Shown here: positions 1 through 5,436 of the stretch, in pieces | Layout: the number at the start of each line of letters is the position of its first letter | Position numbering within the stretch: position 1 is the stretch's first letter | NCBI GenBank assembly: GCA_021838985.1 | Contig: JAKCCC010000013.1 | Location: 1-13,957, forward strand | Source of the DNA: Planctomycetota bacterium | GTDB taxonomy: Bacteria > Planctomycetota > Phycisphaerae > WQYP01 | Reading direction: 5' to 3' | DNA: 13,957 nucleotides | Notes under the pieces: model-generated | The model's input: the letters and a program-made list of their open reading frames with translations, nothing else | What the model was told of the DNA's origin: nothing | Database searches by the model: none | Translations under genes and position numbers: made by a program

Positions 1-179
1 CCGGTGATCAGCACGGCGCGATTGGATACGCCTCCGCCCAAGACCTGAACGCGGATGGGTGCCGCGGAGTTCAGGTGGCCGGTGGCGCGCAGGTAGACCG
101 CCAGACTGGCGGGATCTTCAACATTTACCAACGGGGACAACACAGTGGACGGCTCCGGGGCCGGCGGCTGTTCAATCAT
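1..179 (-). CDS. Phosphotransferase (APH / methylthioribose-kinase-like), N-terminus only
   Basis: This is the first 59 codons of a minus-strand gene that leaves the window at base 1. The start is the ATG at 179. After an acidic, Pro-rich head (residues 1-20) it reads LAVYLRATGHL and then RVQVLGGGVSNRAVLITG. The run LGGGVSNRxVLxxxG is typical of the glycine-rich nucleotide-binding strand-loop-strand at the N-terminus of aminoglycoside phosphotransferase/MTR-kinase-fold enzymes. These transfer a phosphate from ATP to a small-molecule hydroxyl. The catalytic part lies outside the window, so the substrate cannot be read. It is divergent from the D-lyxose isomerase gene across a 154-bp gap, which makes a sugar or sugar-like substrate plausible (inference). 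There is no clear Shine-Dalgarno. The predicted promoter would give a leader of only a few bases. Confidence 0.6.
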   Translation of the reverse strand, partial: MIEQPPAPEPSTVLSPLVNVEDPASLAVYLRATGHLNSAAPIRVQVLGGGVSNRAVLIT

Positions 180-207
180 GGCCAAGGAAGGAATGATATT
201 TTATAAT
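179..207 (+). promoter_or_regulatory. Candidate promoter for the D-lyxose isomerase gene
   Basis: A perfect -10 hexamer TATAAT lies at 202-207. Seventeen bases upstream is a weak -35, TGGCCA (179-184, four of six matches). It lies inside the divergent gap and overlaps the start codon of the minus-strand phosphotransferase, so transcription of the two genes may be mutually exclusive or co-regulated (inference). Confidence 0.35.
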
Positions 208-220
208 GCCGCAGTTGCAA
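193..220 (-). promoter_or_regulatory. Candidate sigma70-like promoter for the phosphotransferase gene
   Basis: Read on the minus strand, TTGCAA (215-220) and TATCAT (193-198) are separated by 16 bp. The implied transcription start lies about 7 bases before the ATG at 179, so the message would be nearly leaderless, in keeping with the lack of a Shine-Dalgarno. It overlaps the candidate plus-strand -10 box at 202-207. This is a motif match only. Confidence 0.35.
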
Positions 221-235
221 GCGTGCTTCGGTCTC

Positions 236-286
236 CCGGTGCCAATGCACCGGACCACCCAAGGATTGATCCGCCACAACCTTGGG
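236..286 (+). promoter_or_regulatory. Two hairpins in the 5' leader of the D-lyxose isomerase gene
   Basis: The first hairpin pairs CCGGTGC (236-242) with GCACCGG (247-253) around a CAAT loop. The second pairs CCCAAGG (258-264) with CCTTGGG (280-286) around a 15-base loop. Both fall between the predicted -10 box and the start codon at 334, so they would be in the transcribed leader. No known riboswitch class was recognised. They could be an operator, an RNA element or chance GC-rich pairing. Confidence 0.35.
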
Positions 287-333
287 GATTCGGCCTATAA
301 ACTGCGGCTCCCGGCCGAGATCAAGGAGAACCC

Positions 334-1008
334 ATGAAACGATCCGAAATCAACAGTTATCTTGACGACGCCCAAAGCTTTTTCCAGCGCTGCGGCTTCC
401 AGTTGCCGCCGTTCGCCTTCTGGACGCCAGCCCAGTGGGGCGAGCTGGGGCCGGAAGGCGATGAAATACGCACCCACCATCTGGGTTGGGATGTGACGGA
501 TTTCGGGTCGGGAGATTTCCCGCGGCGTGGTCTGTTGCTGTTTACCATTCGCAACGGCTTGCCCGGCGACTCTTCCCGGCCGTACTGCGAAAAAATTATG
601 GTGGTGCGGGAAAAACAGGTGACGCCCTTCCATTTCCACTTTCAAAAAACCGAGGATATCATCAATCGCGGCCCGAGCGGCGAATTGGTGGTGGAATTAT
701 ATAATTCCGATCCACGCGGCGGCTTCGCGGACACGCCGGTGAGTGTGGTGTGCGATGGCGTACGCCGCACGCTTAAGGCGGGCGACAAGGTGCGGCTTGG
801 TCCGGGGGAAAGCATTACGCTTACCAGTGGTTTGTACCACACCTTTTATGGCGCCGCGGGCGGCCCGACGGTGTTGGTCGGCGAAGTTTCCAGCGTCAAC
901 GATGATGCGCGCGACAATCGTTTTTATGAGCCACTGCCACGTTTTACCGCCATTGAAGAAGATGCGCCGCCGCGGTATTTGCTTTGCAATGAGTACCCCA
1001 CGGCTTAG
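334..1008 (+). CDS. D-lyxose ketol-isomerase (cupin family)
   Basis: The product has 224 residues, close to the usual length of the family (E. coli-type D-lyxose isomerase, about 227). The enzyme is a metal-dependent cupin that interconverts D-lyxose and D-xylulose, and often D-mannose and D-fructose. The metal-binding set is visible: HFHFQKTE gives His100, His102 and Glu107, and LTSGLYHTFYG gives His169 late in the cupin barrel. The C-terminal run VNDDARDNRFYEPLPRF followed by IEEDAPPRYLLCNEY is characteristic of this family. The start ATG at 334 is preceded by AGGAG with a six-base gap. It is followed by a repeat-filled spacer and then the aldolase and kinase genes, so it probably supplies the ketose for them (inference). 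A less likely alternative is another cupin sugar isomerase acting on a hexose or a sulfo-sugar. The stop codon is embedded in a TTAGGG/GGTTTTAGG repeat tract. Confidence 0.85.
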   Translation: MKRSEINSYLDDAQSFFQRCGFQLPPFAFWTPAQWGELGPEGDEIRTHHLGWDVTDFGSGDFPRRGLLLFTIRNGLPGDSSRPYCEKIMVVREKQVTPFHFHFQKTEDIINRGPSGELVVELYNSDPRGGFADTPVSVVCDGVRRTLKAGDKVRLGPGESITLTSGLYHTFYGAAGGPTVLVGEVSSVNDDARDNRFYEPLPRFTAIEEDAPPRYLLCNEYPTA

Positions 1009-1029
1009 GGTTCGGTTATAGGTTTTAGG
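1005..1029 (+). repeat. Degenerate GGTTATAGG/GGTTTTAGG tract
   Basis: The D-lyxose isomerase stop codon runs straight into TTAGGG, GGTTATAGG and GGTTTTAGG units. The same short word family recurs at 1337-1365 and 5378-5436, each time at the edge of a gene or element. The function is unknown. Confidence 0.5.
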
Positions 1030-1166
1030 AACAGGGAGCGGGGAAAAGACAGACGTAAAAAGGAAAAAGGGCAAAGCGGGATTGAACGCACCGTACCAAG
1101 CACCGTGTCGGAGAGTCGCTACGGCGACCTTTAGCGCGGTGAACCGATGAACCGAGGTTTCGGGTT

Positions 1167-1341
1167 CTAAGTAGGAACGCAGAATGAATCATTGGATCGC
1201 CGGCGGCGCTCCATGGCCCCCTCCCGCCGCAGGTCGAGGATCCGCCCCGGTGGACATAGCCCGAAGTGCCGTGGCTTGTCCGCTGGTGCGACGGCACATC
1301 GGAGTGTGCCGACTACGGATTCATTGCGCGTTCCTGCTTAG
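1167..1341 (+). mobile_element. MITE-like element, copy A
   Basis: This is a 175-bp non-coding element bounded by imperfect 23-bp terminal inverted repeats. The left end (1167-1189) starts CTAAGTAGGAACGCAG. The right end (1319-1341) finishes GTTCCTGCTTAG and matches the complement of the left end at 20 of 23 positions. Its interior aligns well with the reverse complement of copy B at 3733-3908, including the shared words GATCCGCCCCGGTGGACA and GTGCCGTGGCTT. An internal hairpin pairs GGCACA (1293-1298) with TGTGCC (1305-1310). No transposase is present, so movement would need help in trans. A target-site duplication could not be identified with confidence. Confidence 0.75.
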
Positions 1342-1365
1342 GTTTTAGGTTATAGCGGTTAGGGG
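1337..1365 (+). repeat. Degenerate GGTTTTAGG/GGTTATAG tract
   Basis: This tract abuts the right end of MITE copy A. It contains GGTTTTAGG followed by GGTTATAG and GGTTAGGGG, the same word family as at 1005-1029 and 5378-5436. Confidence 0.45.
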
Positions 1366-1481
1366 TCCGGGAACACTTAAGGGCAGTCACTGGGAACTGG
1401 AAACGGAAAAGCTAAAGCCAAAAACCAGAGACCAGAAACGGGGAACCAGAAACCAACCGCTAAAATCTCTACGGAGTTTTC

Positions 1482-2756
1482 ATGCCCAAGTCGCTTGATC
1501 AAAAACTGGCGCTCCTGGCCAAGGAGCGTTTTCATAAGACCTTCATCCTTGCCGACGCCAAAGATGCCGACATGGCCCTGGGCATAGCCGCGCCCGGTCC
1601 TGCCCGCAAGGTTGCCCCTGGCGGTTTTCCGTATCGCACCTTGGCCGAATACCGTGAGCAGATCCGGCGAATTATCCGGCAGGAGTTGGTCGATATCATG
1701 CTGATGAGTTGCTCCACCAACGAGCTGCTAACCATTCGGGAGAGGTGTTTCGACCGTTCTCCGGTCACGGCGGCGGTTCGCACCAACGATTCCACCGACA
1801 TCCATCTGTGCCGCGGTGACCGCTATTCCGTCAGTCCGTCGCTGCCCTTCGCTTCGCCGACGCTGGATCACATTCAGGCGGGCAAGTCGCCCTGCTCGCC
1901 GTGGGAACGATCGCGCGGCGCGAACCTGGGCTTGTATTCGGTCACCTTCAACAATATCCCGGAACGCGACCGCGAAACGCTGCAGGCCTACAAGGCATTT
2001 CGGCTGGAGGCGGAAAGCCGCGGCTTTCGGCATTTTCTGGAAGTGTTCGATCCCAATGTGCCGTTTTCCGTGCATGGCGTGCCGGAAGATCAGATCGGCG
2101 GTTTCGTCAACGACCATATTTGCCGGATGCTCGCCGGCGTGCCCACTTCCTCGCGGCCGGTGTTCTTGAAAATCGTCTATCACGGCCCGCGGTATATGGA
2201 AGAGTTGTGCCGGTATGATGAGTCCTTGATCGTCGGAATTTTAGGTGGCGGCTCGGGGACCACCTACGACGCCTTCAAGTTACTCCAGGAAGCCAAAAAA
2301 TATGGGGCGCGTGTCGCTTTGTTCGGTCGCAAAATTAACCACGCGGAAGATCAACTGGCATTTGTGGAGATGCTGCGGCATGTGGCGGAGGGTGAACTTT
2401 CAGCGGAGGAAGCGGTGCGGGCGTACCATGGCCGGCTGCAGGCGACGGGCGTAGCGCCGCAGCGCTCGCTGGCGGATGATCTGGTCCTGACGACTACGAT
2501 TATGCGTTACGCCGCCAGCAGCGTGCCCATCGACGGCGGGCGCGTCACCAGCCCCGGCGGCGCGCCGGGGAAATCCGAAGCTTCAACCCTTAAGGGCACC
2601 CCCGCAGTTTCAGTTCCGTTGGCTGGCGTCGTCAAGCCGGCGCCGGTTCCCGGTCGAACGCCGACATCGGCGCCGATGATTCGCCCGGCACCGGGAGCGC
2701 CGGCGGCGAAAAGACTTCTGGGGAGTATACCTCGCCATGGGCAGGACGAATTATGA
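1482..2756 (+). CDS. Class I (DhnA/LacD-like) aldolase family protein
   Basis: The product has 424 residues. Residues 65-300 read as a TIM-barrel of the Schiff-base aldolase superfamily (DeoC/FbaB/LacD type). FLEVFDPN (185-192) is a barrel strand. FLKIVYHGP (228-236) carries Lys230 as the likely Schiff-base lysine. GILGGGSGTTYDA (252-264) looks like the phosphate-binding loop, and FGRKINHAEDQ (281-291) matches the last-strand GRxIxxxxD pattern. Such enzymes split ketose phosphates into a triose phosphate and an aldehyde. Residues 345-424 are a Pro/Ala/Gly-rich, probably disordered tail not expected in the family. The start ATG at 1482 has CGGAG six bases upstream. The stop overlaps the following PfkB kinase gene by 20 bases, which suggests translational coupling. 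The natural substrate is not shown by the sequence. Ketose-1-phosphate, sulfofructose-1-phosphate or 2-deoxy-5-keto-gluconate-phosphate aldolases are all possible. Confidence 0.65.
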   Translation: MPKSLDQKLALLAKERFHKTFILADAKDADMALGIAAPGPARKVAPGGFPYRTLAEYREQIRRIIRQELVDIMLMSCSTNELLTIRERCFDRSPVTAAVRTNDSTDIHLCRGDRYSVSPSLPFASPTLDHIQAGKSPCSPWERSRGANLGLYSVTFNNIPERDRETLQAYKAFRLEAESRGFRHFLEVFDPNVPFSVHGVPEDQIGGFVNDHICRMLAGVPTSSRPVFLKIVYHGPRYMEELCRYDESLIVGILGGGSGTTYDAFKLLQEAKKYGARVALFGRKINHAEDQLAFVEMLRHVAEGELSAEEAVRAYHGRLQATGVAPQRSLADDLVLTTTIMRYAASSVPIDGGRVTSPGGAPGKSEASTLKGTPAVSVPLAGVVKPAPVPGRTPTSAPMIRPAPGAPAAKRLLGSIPRHGQDEL

Positions 2757-3714
2757 TGTGCTCGGCGCGGAAATCGCCGCCGTCGATGACTTACTGACGG
2801 TGGAGAAATATCCGCGCCCCAACGTTAAAGTGCCGGTGTTGGCGGCGGCACGGCATGGCGGCGGACCGGCCTGCACAGCGATGGCCGCTGTGGCGACCCT
2901 GGGCGGGCGGGCGGCGTTCCTGGCCCGTTTGGGCGAGGATGAGCTTTCCCAATTCCTTCGCCGGAGCCTGGCGGCGCGGGGTGTGGATATAAGCCATCTG
3001 GTGCCGGATTCCGCCAGCACTCCGTATCACAGTTACTGCATCAATGATCGCAGCACGGGCGAACGAACCATCTTCTACGATAACCGGAATTTTCGGCGTC
3101 TCACCGCGGACGATGTACCGGAGGAACTGCTGGTCAGAACGCGCGTGCTGCTTCTGGATTTTATTGCCGATCCAGCGCCGGTGGCGCTGGCGCAAAAGGC
3201 GCGGCGGGCCGGCGCGACGGTGGTGTTGGACTTGGAAGGTCGCTCCGCGGAGGCCGTGGCGCTTTGCGACCACGTCGACCACCTGGTGGTTCCAGAAGAA
3301 TTTGCGCAGTGGCGCACGGGTGAAGCCGAACTGGGCGCCGCCTGCGCCCAACTGGCGCGGCAACGGCGGGCGGCCACAGTGGTGACCGCGGGCGTCGCTG
3401 GTTGTTGGTGGACGGATTCACCGGCGCGTTCGCCGCAACATCAACCCGCCTTTAAGGTGTCCACGGTGGACACCACCGGTTGCGGCGATACGTACCACGG
3501 CGCCTACGCCCTGGCCATCGCACGCGGGCTGTCAGTGGCGGACACGGTGTTATTCGCAGCCGCCTGCGGCGCTCTGAAAGCCAGCGGCCGCAGTGGAGGC
3601 TGGGACGCCCTACCGACGGCGGAACAGGCGGCCGGGTTATTACGCGAACAACTGGCGCCCGGCGATCCGTCCCGGCGCATGATTGCCACCATTGAGCAAT
3701 GGAAGGCGGGATAA
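2737..3714 (+). CDS. PfkB-family (ribokinase-like) carbohydrate kinase
   Basis: The product has 325 residues, the usual length for the ribokinase/PfkB fold. This fold phosphorylates a sugar or sugar-acid hydroxyl with ATP in the cytoplasm. The glycine-rich substrate motif is GGGPACTAMAAVATLGG (41-57). The C-terminal PfkB signature is DTTGCGDTYHGAYA (245-258), with Asp251 as the catalytic base and the anion hole formed by TGCGD, where the family usually has GAGD. The start ATG at 2737 lies inside the aldolase gene (20-base overlap) with GGGGAG about 12 bases upstream, so the two are probably made together. With the isomerase and aldolase nearby, the likely role is phosphorylation of a ketose before cleavage (inference). 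The acceptor sugar cannot be named from sequence. MITE copy B begins 18 bases after the stop. Confidence 0.8.
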   Translation: MGRTNYDVLGAEIAAVDDLLTVEKYPRPNVKVPVLAAARHGGGPACTAMAAVATLGGRAAFLARLGEDELSQFLRRSLAARGVDISHLVPDSASTPYHSYCINDRSTGERTIFYDNRNFRRLTADDVPEELLVRTRVLLLDFIADPAPVALAQKARRAGATVVLDLEGRSAEAVALCDHVDHLVVPEEFAQWRTGEAELGAACAQLARQRRAATVVTAGVAGCWWTDSPARSPQHQPAFKVSTVDTTGCGDTYHGAYALAIARGLSVADTVLFAAACGALKASGRSGGWDALPTAEQAAGLLREQLAPGDPSRRMIATIEQWKAG

Positions 3715-3732
3715 GCCGGCACCCCGGCGGGG

Positions 3733-3908
3733 CTAAGTAGGAACGCAGAATGAATGCGCTAGCAGTAGGCACGCTCCGCGTGCCGTTAAACCAAACGAAA
3801 AAGCCACGGCACGGGGACCGTGTCCACCGGGGCGGATCTTCAACCTGCTACGGGGACCATCCGGAAGCCTCGTTTCAATCGCCGCATTCATTCTGCGTTC
3901 CTACTTAG
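3733..3908 (-). mobile_element. MITE-like element, copy B (inverted relative to copy A)
   Basis: This is a 176-bp non-coding element with perfect 26-bp terminal inverted repeats: 3733-3758 (starting CTAAGTAGGAACGCAG) and 3883-3908 (ending CTGCGTTCCTACTTAG). Read on the minus strand its interior follows copy A, with GATCCGCCCCGGTGGACA and GTGCCGTGGCTT in the same order. An internal hairpin GGCACGC (3768-3774) / GCGTGCC (3778-3784) corresponds to the copy A hairpin. The better-preserved ends suggest this copy is the younger one (inference). No transposase and no clear target duplication were seen. Confidence 0.78.
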
Positions 3909-3924
3909 TGCTTGGTCACCACTT

Positions 3925-3951
3925 GGCTTTCGGGTACCCCGGCCGAAAGCC
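3925..3951. repeat. Strong hairpin (9-bp perfect stem)
   Basis: GGCTTTCGG (3925-3933) pairs with CCGAAAGCC (3943-3951) around a nine-base loop. No T-run follows, so it is not a standard terminator. It sits just outside the right end of MITE copy B. Confidence 0.55.
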
Positions 3952-3954
3952 ATT

Positions 3955-4016
3955 CACCGGGTCGCCGCGGGCGAGTCGCTACGGACGGGTCGTTGCGGGC
4001 GACCTAAAGCCCGGTG
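3955..4016. repeat. Long-range inverted repeat
   Basis: CACCGGG (3955-3961) is complementary to CCCGGTG (4010-4016), and inside it GTCGCC (3961-3966) to GGCGAC (3998-4003). The interior contains GAGTCGCTACGG (3973-3984), a 12-mer also present at 1113-1124 on the outer side of MITE copy A. This suggests a second, more decayed repeat family near both MITE copies. Confidence 0.4.
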
Positions 4017-4099
4017 CTGCGGATTCGGTGGCGGGCCGGGGCTCTTTCGCCAACCGGAAATTTATCGCTTGACAAAGCAGTCGTAATAGGCTGTGGCCA

Positions 4100-4396
4100 T
4101 TAAGCGAATGCCGAATTCAAGCCAAGGGCGCGTCCGCGGATAAGATCGCGTTCCGAGGCACCGATGATTTTGAAGAAGCAGTGGGCTGGCGAGAATCTCC
4201 ATGGTTTCGAACAGGCGCTACCAGTCGGCGAGGCCGGTAAGCACCACCTCGGTCTGGTTGGAGCGCACGATGCGGTAGTGCTTTCCGCGGTAGCCGATGG
4301 CCAGTTTGTGTTTCAGGTTTTGCCGCAGGTTGGTATAGGTGATGGCTTCCGGTTGAGGCGTCGACTCAATTTCCTTGACACCTCCACATAATACAT
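4100..4396 (-). pseudogene. Decayed Phd/YefM-type antitoxin gene
   Basis: Read on the minus strand, 4370-4218 gives a 51-codon stretch containing AITYTNLRQNLK, then GKHYRIVRSNQTEVVLTGLADW. This matches the N-terminal fold of Phd/YefM antitoxins (SYTxxRQNLxxxLdeV..., then RxNxxxVVLmsledW). Decay is visible. The likely start after GGAGGTG is ATT at 4370 rather than ATG. An in-frame TAG at 4220 replaces what would be Glu or Tyr by a single base, and the same frame continues with RLFETMEILASPLLL, the expected helix of this family. A further shift gives GASERDLIRGRALGLNSAFA ending at TAA 4102-4100. An ATG at 4396 lies in a different frame from the conserved block, so reading from it would need two compensating shifts. 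No RelE/ParE-type toxin follows. Confidence 0.55.
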
Positions 4397-4429
4397 GGTA
4401 CGTATCACCTGAATGGCTGGTAAACGGGA

Positions 4430-5377
4430 TCAAGGGACGCGGGGATCGAGGGCATCGTGCAGGCCGTCGCCGATGAAATTCAGGAATAATAAACCCAGCG
4501 TAAGCCCCGCGCACGGCCAGAGAATTAACCACCATTGGGTATGAATAGGATTGATCGCCTCCACCCCGGCGGCCGCCAGATTACCCCAAGTGGGCAATGG
4601 CGGTCGCACCCCCAGCCCCAAAAAGCTCAAGAACGATTCCGCCAGAATCGCGCTGGGCACCGCTAGCGTGCCGTAAACCACCACCGTGCCAATCAGATTG
4701 GGCAGCAGGTGCCGGGTCATAATTCGTCCGGGCGGTATACCCAGCGCCCGGGCGGCTTCCACGAACGGCTGCCCGCGCAGGCTCATCACCTGGGCACGGA
4801 CCACGCGGGCCATCGTCAGCCAGCTTACGGACCCGATTCCCACCAGTAATACCAATACGCCGGAAAGCGTTTGTGGTTGCGGTACATGCACGGCGGCCAG
4901 CCAGCCGGTGACGCGCTGCAGCATGGCCACACGTAACAAAATAACCAGCAACAGGTAGGGGAGGCCATAGAGCACGTCCACGATCCTCATCAGGACGGCG
5001 TCGATCCGGCCGCCGGCGTAGCCGGCGATCAGCCCCACCCCCACGCCGAGGAGCACCGCAATGGCGGCCGCGGCCAGGCCAATGGCCAGGGAAATCGCGC
5101 CGCCGAGCAAAAACCGCACGGTCAAATCCCGCCCCAGGCGGTCCGTGCCCATCCAATGTTGCCAGTTGGGCGGCGTCAGCGCGGCGGAGAGATGTTGCTG
5201 GTTGTAGAGGTGCATGGTCCAGGGCAGTGAACCGTAGCAGAGGGCGGCGACAAGCAGCAGGCCGATCAGCCCCAGCATCGCCAGCCGATTGGTCTGAAAC
5301 CGGCGCACCGCGAGCCGCAACGGCGAGATGGCCGGGGGTTGGAGGGAAGCGGTGGATTGAACCGGCAGCAGAGTCAT
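4430..5377 (-). CDS. ABC transporter permease, OppC/DppC family
   Basis: The product has 315 residues, normal for the family. It is an inner-membrane permease subunit of peptide/nickel/oligosaccharide-type importers. A cytoplasmic head (1-30) leads to a first helix (about 32-52). The periplasmic loop carries WMGTDRLGRDL, the hallmark of the OppC N-terminal domain. The remaining helices contain the EAA coupling loop as FVEAARALGIPPGRIMTRHLLPN, and the end reads LNFIGDGLHDALDPR, the usual OppC C-terminus. No OppB partner, ATPase or binding protein is adjacent: upstream is lysC and downstream an antitoxin relic. It must therefore work with subunits encoded elsewhere or be a stranded remnant (inference). 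The ATG at 5377 has no clear Shine-Dalgarno and is preceded by a GGTTATAGG-type repeat tract. Confidence 0.88.
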   Translation of the reverse strand: MTLLPVQSTASLQPPAISPLRLAVRRFQTNRLAMLGLIGLLLVAALCYGSLPWTMHLYNQQHLSAALTPPNWQHWMGTDRLGRDLTVRFLLGGAISLAIGLAAAAIAVLLGVGVGLIAGYAGGRIDAVLMRIVDVLYGLPYLLLVILLRVAMLQRVTGWLAAVHVPQPQTLSGVLVLLVGIGSVSWLTMARVVRAQVMSLRGQPFVEAARALGIPPGRIMTRHLLPNLIGTVVVYGTLAVPSAILAESFLSFLGLGVRPPLPTWGNLAAAGVEAINPIHTQWWLILWPCAGLTLGLLFLNFIGDGLHDALDPRVP

Positions 5378-5436
5378 AGGGGTTATAGGTTATAGAGGAT
5401 AGGGGATGGAGAGCTAAAATCTATAAGCTAAAACCT
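5378..5436. repeat. GGTTATAGG/GCTAAAAC repeat tract between lysC and the permease gene
   Basis: On the plus strand this reads GGGGTTATAGGTTATAGAGG and then GCTAAAATC and GCTAAAACC. It fills the 50-bp gap and runs into the lysC end, so the last lysC codons and its stop (AGG TTT TAG on the coding strand) are repeat-like sequence. It is the same word family as at 1005-1029 and 1337-1365. Confidence 0.5.

Larger units (their letters stand above)
1009..1481. other. 473-bp gap without a gene, repeat-rich
   Basis: No open frame here has protein-like composition. The contents, in order, are: a GGTTATAGG-type tract, a purine-rich stretch (1030-1078), a segment containing GAGTCGCTACGG (1113-1124) that recurs at 3973-3984, MITE copy A (1167-1341), a second GGTTTTAGG tract (1337-1365), and an A/G-rich low-complexity run of AACCAGA-like words (1395-1465) up to the aldolase ribosome binding site. 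No convincing terminator was seen for the isomerase gene. Confidence 0.6.
3715..4429. other. 715-bp stretch without an intact gene
   Basis: This stretch holds MITE copy B (3733-3908), a strong hairpin (3925-3951), a larger inverted repeat (3955-4016) and a decayed antitoxin gene on the minus strand (4100-4396). Apparent open frames such as the one at 3820-4086 cross the MITE end and lack protein-like composition. It looks like a graveyard between the sugar module and the minus-strand lysC cluster. Confidence 0.6.

Noticed and set aside
1395..1465. A CRISPR-like or direct-repeat array in the AACCAGA-rich stretch
   Set aside because: The words are irregular and low-complexity, with no constant repeat length and no spacers.
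3820..4086. An 88-codon open frame after pfkB
   Set aside because: It crosses the right end of MITE copy B and two hairpins, has no ribosome binding site and no protein-like pattern.
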